This document shows positions 36,721-46,849 of a DNA stretch of 64,000 nt, piece by piece. The notes below the pieces were generated by a model. The model saw only the letters and a list, made by a program, of their open reading frames with translations. It was not told where the DNA came from and made no database searches. The stretch covers positions 124,001 through 188,000 of the forward strand of contig NZ_AUFL01000011.1 of NCBI RefSeq assembly GCF_000426485.1, written 5' to 3'. The position numbers were made by a program, and so were the translations under genes. Source of the stretch: Indolivaga capnocytophagoides DSM 22835. GTDB taxonomy: Bacteria > Bacteroidota > Bacteroidia > Bacteroidales > Dysgonomonadaceae. How positions within the stretch are numbered: position 1 is the stretch's first letter; each line of letters starts with the position of its first letter.

Positions 36721-38117
36721 CAGTCTTTATTCATTCTTACTATCCGTGGCATAAATTTGCCATGAATTTCTACAAGGGATTCCTGTGCCGGCATTATGCG
36801 GTCGATGTCTTTATAAGCTAAAGGCATTTCCTCTACACTACCGCCGATAAGGGTCACTTCATTTTGAGAAAGCAGTTTTTTTAATGCTGATTGTGTAAAC
36901 TGGCTCTTTGCCTTTTGGCGCGACATGGCTCTCCCTGCTCCATGTGAGGCAGAGTTTAGCGATTGTATTTCACCTTTTCCACAAACCAGATACCCCGCCG
37001 TTGCCATACTTCCCGGAATAAATCCTGCAACGCCTTTCCCTGCCGGAGTAGCACCTTTACGATGTACAATAGCATATCTGTTTGGAGCAATCTCTTCTCT
37101 CCATGCAAAATTGTGGTGGTTGTTCACATTGGCTATGGCTTTCAGCCCAAGAGCCTTCGAAAGATTAATATGTATCCGTTCGTGGCATGCCTGTGCAAAG
37201 TCTCCTGCCAAATTCATACTCATCCAATACTCTTGTCCTGCTTCAGTATCTAAGCCTAACCAAGCAAAATGTTGAGCCTCTCTTGGCAACTTGCATACTT
37301 CACGGGCAATATCGCTATAATGCCTTGCAATAGCTGCTCCCATACCCCTAGATCCGGAGTGGGAGAGGAGTGCCATATAATTTCCCGATGGAAGATTCAA
37401 TACATTATTTTCAACTAATTCAATCTCTCCGAATTCTACAAAATGGTTTCCTCCACCGGATGAACCTAATTGGCGTACTACTTTTCCATGTAACATTTTT
37501 AATAATGGTGTCAGCTGAAATTCTCTTCTATCGAGTATCTCGTGTTCCTGAGCAAAGCCCAAACATCCATCCATGCCAAAGTGGGTGTATTCTTTCAAAG
37601 CTTCTTTTATCTGGTGTGAATAGCGCTTTAGATAATCAGCTTTCGCATCAAATATTGTAAGGCTCATTCGGCAACCAATATCCACACCTACGGCATAAGG
37701 TATAACCGCATTTTCTACAGCCAATACACCACCAATAGGTAAGCCGTATCCAGCATGTGCATCCGGCATTAACGCTCCGCCGACTGTAATGGGAAGGCGC
37801 ATAGCCAGTTCCATTTGTTGTTTGGCAATGCCTTCTATAAACTTACCTCCGTAAGTTTTAAATGATAAAGGTTCATCAAGTAGGTTGTAAGCTGAAAATT
37901 GTATCTCTTCTATAACCGGTGAAAAGTGCTCAGCCAATTTGCCCCATACTTCGTTGTTTTTATATTTTTCGGGATTGTTCAACAAATTGATTAAAGTTGC
38001 TTTAATCTCCTCTTTTGTATTGTGTTTGCAGTACTTGCTTATTGTGTTTATTGCCAGACTGCGAGCTATATTGTTGGTATATCCCAGTTTACTTAATTCT
38101 TTAGGTTGTATGCCCAT
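36720..38117 (-). CDS. rtcB: RNA ligase RtcB (PrfH-linked RtcB2 type)
   Basis: 465 residues. The segments M-P-D-A-H-A-G-Y-G, A-V-G-V-D-I-G-C-R-M, G-G-G-N-H-F-V-E, S-H-S-G-S-R-G and A-S-H-G-A-G-R-A-M-S carry the metal ligands and the guanylated histidine. This is the full catalytic set of RtcB, which joins RNA 2',3'-cyclic-phosphate and 5'-OH ends using GTP. Proximity to prfH points to the RtcB2 branch that mends 16S rRNA. First gene of the operon. No RtcR-type regulator is in the window. Confidence 0.95.
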   Translation of the reverse strand: MGIQPKELSKLGYTNNIARSLAINTISKYCKHNTKEEIKATLINLLNNPEKYKNNEVWGKLAEHFSPVIEEIQFSAYNLLDEPLSFKTYGGKFIEGIAKQQMELAMRLPITVGGALMPDAHAGYGLPIGGVLAVENAVIPYAVGVDIGCRMSLTIFDAKADYLKRYSHQIKEALKEYTHFGMDGCLGFAQEHEILDRREFQLTPLLKMLHGKVVRQLGSSGGGNHFVEFGEIELVENNVLNLPSGNYMALLSHSGSRGMGAAIARHYSDIAREVCKLPREAQHFAWLGLDTEAGQEYWMSMNLAGDFAQACHERIHINLSKALGLKAIANVNNHHNFAWREEIAPNRYAIVHRKGATPAGKGVAGFIPGSMATAGYLVCGKGEIQSLNSASHGAGRAMSRQKAKSQFTQSALKKLLSQNEVTLIGGSVEEMPLAYKDIDRIMPAQESLVEIHGKFMPRIVRMNKD

Positions 38118-38947
38118 GATTGTTGTTTGCTATACAAGGATATACAGGTGTCAGATCAATCTTTCTCCAAGACCGAATATCCTTTGGTTGTGACATAGTG
38201 CAGCCGGAAGGATATAATAATCCTACAAGCTGATATATCAGCAATTAATAATAAAATTTAATGATGGATTTGAAACTAACCAATGACTATCAACTTTGCA
38301 GCCGTAAATTGTGATAGATATGTTTGATATTGTAAGGTTCATCATCCCGATAAACCAAATTAGTTTCCTAGTAGCTGTGTTTTATTTTTTGACCAACATA
38401 ATTATACCCTTTCTCTAAACTTTTAAGGGTTAGTATTCTTTTTTACGAATGCAAATATATAATAGATTTTATAATTAACAAATATTTAGAATGAAAAGAT
38501 AATAAATTTTATTTTCAGAATAAAAGCTTTTACTTGTTTTATATCAGGTTGGAAGAGTTCCTGAACGATACCTGTTGCCTTATTGGAATATCATTAGGGG
38601 AAGTCAGAATCTTAAAAAGCAATAGAAAAAGGCATACATAAGAATATTTTTTGAGGAGACCATATTTCCGTTCTGGATAATATCTACTGTTGTTTGCGGT
38701 GTTTTTATTACAAAAAGACTTTTTTTAAGCTTGCCTTCGGGCGACTTTATAACACATAGTAATTGACGGACTATAGAATTGTATCCCTACTCCATAGACT
38801 CACCGTTTGATGTAAATGGCTGATTAATAATCGTAATAAAGATGTTAAATAAGATACAGTTTTTTTATCGTAAACAAAACGTATTCGGAGAGCGACAATT
38901 AAACAGATCCTTGATTTAACTATCCGTTTATCATTATCAATATTATC
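38118..38947. other. Upstream region of the RNA-repair operon and spacer to the SusCD locus
   Basis: Mostly without recognisable genes. A 31-residue minus-strand frame (38196-38101, starting M-S-Q-P-K-D-I-R) overlaps the rtcB start and could be a leader peptide, but has no supporting features. Around 38550-38800 the sequence looks like decayed coding DNA that I cannot place. Confidence 0.35.
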
Positions 38948-38977
38948 ACCGGTAGTACGTATATTGATACTACCGGT
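38948..38977. terminator. Hairpin terminator of the susC-susD transcript
   Basis: ACCGGTAGTA and TACTACCGGT form a perfect 10-bp stem with a 10-base loop, 14 bases beyond the SusD stop (minus strand). The flanking bases allow the stem to extend with A-T pairs. Confidence 0.7.
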
Positions 38978-38990
38978 AATAAATATTATA

Positions 38991-40628
38991 TTAATATCCT
39001 GTGTTTTGAGACAAATTGCTATTAGTTAGAAGTATAGAGTTCGGTATTGGGTATAAATCGTGAGTCTTATTTTTTGTAGCATCATGCGAGAACCATGATT
39101 TAGTAGAGAAGACCCCAAATCTGATCAAATCCTGACGGCGACGACCTTCTTGTGTAAATTCCCATCCTAATTCGTCGAGGAATCTACCATATTGAATATC
39201 ACTACCTCCCTCTTTAGTAGTACTGTATACATCACGGCGACCATAATCGTAAACGCTGCCCAGTTTCAATTCGGCATCCGTAACAACTGCTTTTGCCGGA
39301 TTGGTATTTCTGAATGCTCTTTCTCTGACCTCGGTTACAAGTGCACCTGCTCCGGATTGATTTGATCTCATCAACGACTCCGCTTTCATCATTAAAATAT
39401 CAGCATATCTGAACTGAGGCCAATCATTGCTCAAACGGTTAGTCGATCCTTCGGCATATTCAAATTTCCCCCACCTAAATCCGTCAGCTACATCAGAATT
39501 GTCGATAGAAGGAACAGATTTTATATAAACAAGTTGTCCATTACCATCACTACGTTCCAAGGGTTCTGTGCCGCTTAGTGATGTGTATTGAGGGCCTGAA
39601 ATAAAATTTTCGCTCAATCTAATATCATCAGAGTCATAAGAATCTATAAACTGAGGAATAGCGCACACTCCACCCCAAGGTCGAGCTGTGAATCCGTAAG
39701 TCGTTTGATTCTCTGGTGCTAAAGTGTACAAATGAAAATCGAAAGCATTCCAGTCTGTTACATAAATTGCATCGAAAGGTAATCCGAATATGATTTCTTT
39801 AGAATTTTCATTTTTTGTTATAAAAACATTCTTTTGTTCACTTTCCAGTGCATATGCACCAGATTGTTTTGCATATTGAATAACCTTATCACATGCATCG
39901 ATACAATTTTGCCATTGAGCTGTACCACTCCATACTTCGGCATTCAAATACATCTTAGCCAACAAAGTATAGCCAACCCATTTATTCATACGGCCGTAAT
40001 AAGCCCCTCTGGGAGTTTCGGTCAGGTTATCGATATTAGAAGTAATTTCATTTACAATGAAATTATATACCTCAAGGCGAGTTGATTGCTTAGGAAGTGA
40101 TACGTCTTTATAGTCGGTAACGATAGGCACATTGCCATACAAATCGACTAAAATATAATAATATGAAGCACGTAATACTTTTAGTTCGCCAACAAGAGCC
40201 TCTTTGGTTTCTCCTGATACTGAAATAGTTCCATCGTCGATCTGAGATAATAATCGATTGCAAGTATTGATCCCCTTATATGTACGTGCCCATCCTTGCA
40301 GAACGCCATCGTCTTCGGACGTCCAAGTATGCTGATGCCATCTTTTATAGATGTAGCCATCAACCCAACCGATACCGTCACGTCCCGGCAAAACATCCTG
40401 ATCGGCACACAGTTCCTGAGCCCGAACAACACCATTCCAAAGTAGCATTGTTTCGCGCCACGATACATAAGCAGCATTAACTAAATAGCCAATTTCTTCA
40501 TCTGTTGTAGGTTCATATTGGTCTGATGGGATTGACCCATAGCTATCGCTTTTCAGGTCGGTACAAGATGTGTTATTGAGCAATATGAAAATACCAAAAA
40601 GTACGAATGATAATATTTTTGTTTTCAT
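38991..40628 (-). CDS. SusD/RagB-family outer-membrane lipoprotein
   Basis: 545 residues. A lipoprotein signal (LFGIFILLNNTSC) is followed by tetratricopeptide-like helices and the C-terminal F-A-D-I-L/R-Y-A-D-I-L-M-M-K-A-E-S pattern and R-R-R-Q-D-L-I-R-F-G, both typical of SusD. It caps the SusC channel on the cell surface and binds a glycan or peptide. It lies 19 bases after susC. No glycosidase or peptidase gene is adjacent, so the substrate is unknown. Confidence 0.92.
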   Translation of the reverse strand: MKTKILSFVLFGIFILLNNTSCTDLKSDSYGSIPSDQYEPTTDEEIGYLVNAAYVSWRETMLLWNGVVRAQELCADQDVLPGRDGIGWVDGYIYKRWHQHTWTSEDDGVLQGWARTYKGINTCNRLLSQIDDGTISVSGETKEALVGELKVLRASYYYILVDLYGNVPIVTDYKDVSLPKQSTRLEVYNFIVNEITSNIDNLTETPRGAYYGRMNKWVGYTLLAKMYLNAEVWSGTAQWQNCIDACDKVIQYAKQSGAYALESEQKNVFITKNENSKEIIFGLPFDAIYVTDWNAFDFHLYTLAPENQTTYGFTARPWGGVCAIPQFIDSYDSDDIRLSENFISGPQYTSLSGTEPLERSDGNGQLVYIKSVPSIDNSDVADGFRWGKFEYAEGSTNRLSNDWPQFRYADILMMKAESLMRSNQSGAGALVTEVRERAFRNTNPAKAVVTDAELKLGSVYDYGRRDVYSTTKEGGSDIQYGRFLDELGWEFTQEGRRRQDLIRFGVFSTKSWFSHDATKNKTHDLYPIPNSILLTNSNLSQNTGY

Positions 40629-40647
40629 TTTATATTCAATTTATTAG

Positions 40648-43600
40648 TTAGAATTTAACACCTACGCCAAGTGTGAATGAGCGAACTGTAGGATATCTGT
40701 CTCTACTGTCGTATCCGGGAGTTAACCCTGTAATACCCAGCTCAGGATCGATACCATCATATCCTGTTATAGTCAAGGCATTCAATACAGATCCATAGAT
40801 ACGAAGCGACTTGATGTATTTACTCACCTTATTGAAGCTATAGCCAAGTGTTATATTATCTATTTTCCAATAATCGCCATTCTCAACATAATAGCTATTA
40901 AATTCGGGCTCAACCGATTTGCTTAATTCAGTTTTCCCAAATACTTTATCAGTTACAGATTTTAATCTGTTTTCGGATCTACTATTTTTAGTATTCTCGT
41001 AATTCATGCGAGCTGCATTTATTATCTGAAAGTCAAAAGCACCGCGCATAGTAATATTCAGATCGAAATTTTTGTAGCGGAAACTATTATTCCAACCGGC
41101 GTACCATGTAGGAACACCATTTCCTATTATATGCTTATCTTCAGGGGCATGTGTAAATTTATCATAACCAACTTTATTGCCATCTCTGTCTAAATAAATC
41201 CATTTTCCCTGATCGTCTACATCTACCACTTTGAACCCGTAGAAGTTTCCTATTTTCTGACCTACCTGTACTCGGTGAGAAGTTGTCCATTGTCCTGAAT
41301 ACTCTGCACTTCCTGTATCAAAATAGTCGTATTCGGTTTTGAATGTACTTCCCGAAAGGCTTTTCAGTTTATTAGAATTAGTTGAGAATGTAACAGTTGT
41401 ATTCCATTCAAAATCTTTACTGGTAAAAGGAATTCCAGATAAAAGAAGTTCCAGACCTCTATTCTGTAATTTACCTCCATTAGCCCAAGTCGTAGGATAT
41501 AAATTGGGAGGAGTAGGTACAGTGTATTCATATATTAACCCATCTATTTCGCGATTATAAAAGTCAATCGTTCCTGATAAACGTCCTTTAATAGCAGTGA
41601 AGTCGACACCGATATTAGTCTCTTTCTTCTTTTCCCATTTCAGGTCAGGATTAGCATTTGATGCCGGAACGACAGTTTTTACCCATTTTCCGTTTACATA
41701 CGCATATCCTCCATAATTAACCATTGCTATACCCATGAATCCTCTATTAAGCTGAGATCCGGTAACACCATATCCTACACGAAGTTTCAAATCGTCAAAT
41801 ATTTTTTGATTCTTCATAAACTCTTCTTGAGTGATTCTCCATCCTAAAGATATCGAAGGAAAAGCTCCCCATTCGTTGTTTGTACCCCATAGCTGACTTG
41901 CTCCTTCGTAGCGGAAACTTGCCATAAGCAGATATTTATCCATATAAGAATAAGTGGCACGGCCGAAATATCCGATAAGATTGGTTGTCGTTTTTGAGGA
42001 TGATCCATCTGCTAAGCCTTCTTTAAGAGCTGAACCTGCTCCTATATTGTGCCATCCGCCCATATAATCGTCTTGAAATCCGTAATTGGAAAAATAGATC
42101 TCCTCATAATCAGTTTCATTGTAGCTATAACCTCCTAATATGCTAAATTTGTGAGCATTTAGAGATTTGTTATATTGTGCGGTAATTTCAGCAAGCTTTT
42201 CCATTTTGGTATATGCTCCTACCGAAGACCAACCTGCAAGTCCATCCCTTAGAGCCGATATATGTTTTTTGGTTTCGGAATATCCGTGATTTCGGTTTTG
42301 GCGATCATAAGAAAGAACGGCACTTAGCGTTAAGTCTTTAATTGGATTGAAAACAATATTGCCATTGTAGCGCATTTCTGTGTTTTTTACATTTCCATAA
42401 CACTCATAAAGTCGGGCAAGAGGGTTTTCATACTCGAATTTATTAACATTTTCATACCAACTTCCGTCTTCATTTTTTACCGGATCGGTAGGATTATGAA
42501 GCATAGCCTGACGGTATGTGAAACCATTCCAACTACCGGCATTATTAGTCGATTCATATTGATTTTGTTTACCCAAGATCCCGAATTTCAATTGTAACCT
42601 GTCATCGAACATACGATGCGTAACCTGTATCCGTCCTTGAAAGGTTTCATTATCCGACTTCTTCATAATACCTTGTTGGGACGTATAATTTATATTAGCG
42701 ATATAGTTTGTCGCTGCATTTCCCCCTTGAAAAGAAAGATTGTGTACATGACTCACCGGAGTTCGTGTGATTTGGTCTAGCCAATCTGTATTTCCTCCAT
42801 GATCTTCGGTAGGATATAATTCACGGAATTGACTAGCACTAAGCATATCCAGTTTATTTGCTATTGCTGAAGTACTAACATAACCATTGTATTCTACCGC
42901 ATTTATCTGAGCACCTTGCGCCCTTTTTGTTGTTATCAGGATTACCCCATTAGTACCCCGGGTACCATAAATGGCAGCAGCAGAACCGTCTTTCAGTACA
43001 TCAATAGATTCAACATCTTCCGGAGCAACGGTGCTGAGGCTTCCTGGTATTCCATCAACAAGGATAAGAGGATCGGTGTTTGCCCCCCACATCGAGTTGT
43101 TTCCGCGTAATTGTATTTGGGTTCCTCCTGTAGGGTCTCCACTGGGGTTAGAGATAGCTAATCCGGCAACTTTACCTTGGATTAATTGTCCGACATCTTT
43201 TACCGCACCTTTTACAAAATTATCTGACTTAATATTTGCTACCGAACTTGTTATGTCGCCTTTACGTTGTGTACCGTAACCGATAACAACAACTACATCC
43301 AAATCATTTAAACTTTCATTAAGAATAAGATTAATCGTCGAATTTCCTTTTACCGGAACTTCTTTTGTTTGATAACCAATATATGAGAATACAAGAGTTT
43401 CGTTTTCTGGAGCATCTAACTGAAATTTTCCATTAATATCAGTTATCGTACCTATGGTTGTTCCTTTTATGGTTACAGATACCCCAATAAGAGGTTCGTC
43501 TTTGATATCCAGTATTGTTCCCGAAATTCTTTCAGATTTCTTACTTGGTATCGGAGCTGCCTGTCGGGGAGCAGCAGTGCCCATACTTAGAGCAATGGTA

Positions 43601-43920
43601 TTGTCATTCTGACGGAATACTAATCCTGTTTGTTTCGATATTTCATCTAAAACGTTGCTTAACGTTCCGTTTTTAATATCAATAGATATGTTTTTGACTT
43701 TTTCCAGAACAGACTCTTCATAGATAAAATTGAGATTTGTTTGACTGGTAATTGACGTCAGAATACTTTTAATAGGAGTGTTTACGTATTTCAGAGTTAT
43801 TTTTTTATCTTGAAATTTTTCATAAATGATGTTATTTGCATATATCGATCCCGAGAAAAACGGATACAAAGCTGTTACCGATATAACAATTATTATCAGT
43901 TTTTTTGAAATTAAATTCAT
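40648..43920 (-). CDS. SusC/RagA-family TonB-dependent transporter with STN domain
   Basis: 1090 residues from ATG 43920; a start 27 bases upstream is less likely. Signal peptide, then an STN signalling domain (about 40-115: K-Y-V-N-T-P-I-K-S-I-L-T), a carboxypeptidase-like domain (G-T-I-L-D-I-K-D-E-P-L-I-G-V), plug (L-R-G-N-N-S-M-W, I-D-V-L-K-D-G-S-A-A-A-I-Y-G) and a beta barrel. The STN domain signals ligand uptake to the FecR anti-sigma factor encoded just upstream (44076-45089), so the locus senses its own substrate. Confidence 0.95.
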   Translation of the reverse strand: MNLISKKLIIIVISVTALYPFFSGSIYANNIIYEKFQDKKITLKYVNTPIKSILTSITSQTNLNFIYEESVLEKVKNISIDIKNGTLSNVLDEISKQTGLVFRQNDNTIALSMGTAAPRQAAPIPSKKSERISGTILDIKDEPLIGVSVTIKGTTIGTITDINGKFQLDAPENETLVFSYIGYQTKEVPVKGNSTINLILNESLNDLDVVVVIGYGTQRKGDITSSVANIKSDNFVKGAVKDVGQLIQGKVAGLAISNPSGDPTGGTQIQLRGNNSMWGANTDPLILVDGIPGSLSTVAPEDVESIDVLKDGSAAAIYGTRGTNGVILITTKRAQGAQINAVEYNGYVSTSAIANKLDMLSASQFRELYPTEDHGGNTDWLDQITRTPVSHVHNLSFQGGNAATNYIANINYTSQQGIMKKSDNETFQGRIQVTHRMFDDRLQLKFGILGKQNQYESTNNAGSWNGFTYRQAMLHNPTDPVKNEDGSWYENVNKFEYENPLARLYECYGNVKNTEMRYNGNIVFNPIKDLTLSAVLSYDRQNRNHGYSETKKHISALRDGLAGWSSVGAYTKMEKLAEITAQYNKSLNAHKFSILGGYSYNETDYEEIYFSNYGFQDDYMGGWHNIGAGSALKEGLADGSSSKTTTNLIGYFGRATYSYMDKYLLMASFRYEGASQLWGTNNEWGAFPSISLGWRITQEEFMKNQKIFDDLKLRVGYGVTGSQLNRGFMGIAMVNYGGYAYVNGKWVKTVVPASNANPDLKWEKKKETNIGVDFTAIKGRLSGTIDFYNREIDGLIYEYTVPTPPNLYPTTWANGGKLQNRGLELLLSGIPFTSKDFEWNTTVTFSTNSNKLKSLSGSTFKTEYDYFDTGSAEYSGQWTTSHRVQVGQKIGNFYGFKVVDVDDQGKWIYLDRDGNKVGYDKFTHAPEDKHIIGNGVPTWYAGWNNSFRYKNFDLNITMRGAFDFQIINAARMNYENTKNSRSENRLKSVTDKVFGKTELSKSVEPEFNSYYVENGDYWKIDNITLGYSFNKVSKYIKSLRIYGSVLNALTITGYDGIDPELGITGLTPGYDSRDRYPTVRSFTLGVGVKF

Positions 43921-44010
43921 AATTTTGTGATGTTTAAGAGTTAACAATTCTTTTAAACTTACTTCTCCTGGTTATCATTTTTGGTAGATCTGAAGTTCCA
44001 GGATAAAGGT

Positions 44011-44040
44011 ATGAGCAGTGATGTTGTAATTGCTGCTCAT
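44011..44040. terminator. Hairpin between fecR and susC
   Basis: ATGAGCAG and CTGCTCAT form an 8-bp inverted repeat around 14 bases, in the 155-base gap after the fecR stop. It may attenuate readthrough from sigma/fecR into susC. Confidence 0.5.
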
Positions 44041-44075
44041 TTTCTTAATCTTTCATTTATTCATAGGCTATTTTT

Positions 44076-45089
44076 TTAATAAAGAGTTATATTATTGCCA
44101 TTCTTTTTATATTTTAATTTGGTAATAAAACAAATAGATTCTAAAACAGATTGAAGACTTTTATTATCGTGTTCGCCCGTTATTGAGTATTCCTCGTTGG
44201 GCCGTTCTAATTTAATATTTACTGCATATTTACGGTTGAGAGTATTAATTACATCTTTGATAGGAGCTTTATCAAAGTATAAGTATCCATTTCTCCACGA
44301 AGAAGCTTGTAATAAATCTTTCTTACTTTTCTGAAAATAATGGTTCTTCTTGTTTATCCATAATTCCTCGTTGGGGGTCAATTGAATAGAGCTATTTTCA
44401 TCGAAAATACTGACTGCTACTTTTCCTGTTGATACGGTAACACCTATCCATTCGTCTTCGTCGTAACTTTTTACATTGAACGATGTTCCCAGAACTTTTA
44501 TAGATATCTGTCCGGTATTAATAATAAAAGGTTTTTCTTTATTAGGGGTAACTTTAAAAAATGCTTCACCGGCAAGTTCTACCACCCGTTGTTTTTCATC
44601 AAAAATTTCGGGGTATTTCAAGCTGCTGGCAGAATTAATGTATATATCGGATTTATCGGGTAGTTTTATTTCTTTTTTCTCGCCGGCAGGTATGGTAATA
44701 CTGCACATTTTGGGGTCGAACTGCTCGTTTCTTTTATTCATTAATAAATACATTGATACACTTGTTGCTATAATTATAGTAATAGATGCAGCATAACGTA
44801 TTATGTGGCGTGCTTTGGGCCTAAATCGAGGGAGAATCTGGCTTTTATCTTTTTCTGAATTTGCAATGATTCTAGATGCTTCGAAGTGGAGATTTAATAT
44901 TTCCTGTCTATCAATTTCGTCTTTCTGATTAATACTCTTTTCCCACTCTTCAGCAAGCTTGTTTTGAAATTCAGACACACCTTCCTCTCTGGAGATGCTA
45001 TCCATTAAGTCAATAAAGTCCTGCCTCGAGAATTTGTCAGTCAGGTAATTGTCTATAATTTTTCGTATATCCAGATCTTTTTTGTGCAT
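44076..45089 (-). CDS. FecR-family anti-sigma factor
   Basis: 337 residues. A cytoplasmic N-terminal region (about 1-95) precedes a membrane segment (I-R-Y-A-A-S-I-T-I-I-I-A-T-S-V, about 92-112). The periplasmic FecR domain follows, with I-P-A-G-E-K-K-E-I-K-L-P-D and V-L-G-T-S-F-N-V-K-S-Y, and a C-terminal DUF4974-type part (Y-F-D-K-A-P-I-K-D-V-I-N-T-L-N). It holds the ECF sigma factor until SusC binds its ligand. The gene lies 76 bases after the sigma gene. Confidence 0.93.
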   Translation of the reverse strand: MHKKDLDIRKIIDNYLTDKFSRQDFIDLMDSISREEGVSEFQNKLAEEWEKSINQKDEIDRQEILNLHFEASRIIANSEKDKSQILPRFRPKARHIIRYAASITIIIATSVSMYLLMNKRNEQFDPKMCSITIPAGEKKEIKLPDKSDIYINSASSLKYPEIFDEKQRVVELAGEAFFKVTPNKEKPFIINTGQISIKVLGTSFNVKSYDEDEWIGVTVSTGKVAVSIFDENSSIQLTPNEELWINKKNHYFQKSKKDLLQASSWRNGYLYFDKAPIKDVINTLNRKYAVNIKLERPNEEYSITGEHDNKSLQSVLESICFITKLKYKKNGNNITLY

Positions 45090-45165
45090 TTACTAATGGT
45101 ATTTATATATAATACAATTAACCCTTCCACAACTGGGGGGGAAACTGAAATATTTTTATGTTTTT

Positions 45166-45762
45166 TTATTGATAAAGAAAATAGAGAAATAATGGAAGGC
45201 AAAAGTGGATATCTGTATGTAATGACAGATATTTCTTAATATATTTCAACGATTCTGAAATATGCTCCTGAACGGTATAGATCGAAATATTTAATGTCGC
45301 AGCGATTTCTTTATGCGTCATATGCTCCATCCTGCTTAAGACAAATATCTTTTTCCGTGTTGGAGGCAATTTATTTATTGCTGCTTTAAAAAGATTCTTA
45401 TATTCTGAATCTATTATTTCATTGTCAGCAGAGACTTGTTCGACCAAGCTCTTACTCATAATAATATCTATTATGTTTTTTTCTGTACTGTACCTCTTTA
45501 GAGTATTTAATATTCTGTTCTTTGTAATAGTGAAAAGATAGGATGAGATATTGTAGTTAGCGTCTATAAAATAGCGGCTTTCCCATAGGTGAGTAAATAT
45601 ATCTTGTACAATATCTTCTGTGAGATCTTTATCTTTCAAAAATTTCAATGAGAATAAAAACAATCGATTTTTATAACGTATGTATAGTTCGCAAAAAGCC
45701 TTTTCTTCGCCTTTCGAGAGCAATTCTGTAAGATGTTTATCTGTTTTGTCCTTATAAACCAT
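45166..45762 (-). CDS. ECF sigma factor (RpoE/FecI type)
   Basis: 198 residues. Region 2 reads F-C-E-L-Y-I-R-Y-K-N-R-L-F and D-L-T-E-D-I-V-Q-D-I-F. Region 4 reads L-P-P-T-R-K-K-I-F and M-T-H-K-E-I-A-A-T-L-N-I-S-I-Y-T-V. The protein continues ~15 hydrophobic residues beyond region 4, longer than usual. Possible -7 box TATTTTTG on the minus strand at 45795-45788, without a clear -33. It controls the susC-susD operon. Confidence 0.93.
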   Translation of the reverse strand: MVYKDKTDKHLTELLSKGEEKAFCELYIRYKNRLFLFSLKFLKDKDLTEDIVQDIFTHLWESRYFIDANYNISSYLFTITKNRILNTLKRYSTEKNIIDIIMSKSLVEQVSADNEIIDSEYKNLFKAAINKLPPTRKKIFVLSRMEHMTHKEIAATLNISIYTVQEHISESLKYIKKYLSLHTDIHFCLPLFLYFLYQ

Positions 45763-45885
45763 CCGTATTAGATTCGAAGTGTATAAACAAAAATATAAAC
45801 ATTAAGTGTATGTTGAACATTTACTAACATGTTCTAAAACATGATCGTATCTTTGAGCTGCTGATTGCAAAGGATATTAAAGCAA

Positions 45886-46849
45886 TTAAAAAAATATACC
45901 GGTAACTACAGCCAGTAAACCACCATAACCAAATTTGACCAGAATCATCAGAGTAATACCTGAAAGCATAGCTATAATGGTAGCTGTCCGTAGGATGTGA
46001 TCAAGGTTGAAAATCTTTACGAACCGTCTATTTAACAAACTAAAGCCAACTAATCCTGCTACATTGATCGCAAACAACCATCCATAGTATTCTTCGGATA
46101 CTTTGAAATATGTGATGTAGACGGCTGGTGAACCTGCAATAAAAGCATAAGCCGCTATGTAAAAGAAAGTAAGACAGAGCGTATATTGCATAAACTTTTT
46201 GTTTCAAAACAAAACTTTGTAATTTGTAAATGCTTGCATTATTGATTTTTCCGAATGATGTTGCTGATGCATAGTTTCGGGCAGAAAAAACACGAAAATC
46301 ACATAATGAATCCAATGATTGCCAACAACCAAAAGATATAATGCCAAGAGGCAAATTTTAATATTTGTCCGCCCAGTAATGGTCCGACAATAGGTGCAAC
46401 AGCCATTAATACCATCAATCCGTAAAGTTTTCGTGCAGCTTCAGTTTTTTGATATACATCCCGAACCATTGCTCTTGCAATCATAGGCCCCGTACAAGCG
46501 CCAAATGCCTGTATCACAGGCCAGGTTACGATAGTTGTCATAGAAGTGGATAAAGCAAACCTATCGAGCCGATAATTAATAGAATAACCCCTATGATAAG
46601 AGGTCGTTTTCGTCCATATTTGTCGCTTATTGGCCCCCAGATTATTTGTGCTGCAGCAAAACCGATTAAAAAACCTGTGATTGTCAACTCAATACTTCCT
46701 TTCAAATCAGCTTCCATCGTAGGCATAGCCGGTAAATAAATATCTGTGGATAATGATGTAAATGCCATTAAACCTGCGAGTACAGGCATAAATATTTTAC
46801 CTGTGTTAATCGTCTCTGTTGATGCAATATCTTGATTTAATACTTTCAT
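45886..46849 (-). pseudogene. Bcr/CflA-type MFS exporter, multiply broken
   Basis: The 5' piece S-L-S-T-D-I-Y-L-P-A-M-P-T-M and the loop G-P-I-S-D-K-Y-G-R-K-R-P identify a Bcr/CflA drug exporter. A one-base loss in a T run at about 46555-46558 shifts the frame (G-S-I-G to A-L-S-T-S-M). A second shift lies at about 46297-46302 (G-F-I-M). A TGA stands at about 46204-46206 between K-V-L-F and N-K-K-F-M-Q-Y. The frame then runs through Y-I-A-A-Y-A-F-I-A-G-S-P and ends early, without the last two membrane segments. At least three independent lesions rule out a single sequencing error. Confidence 0.85.
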
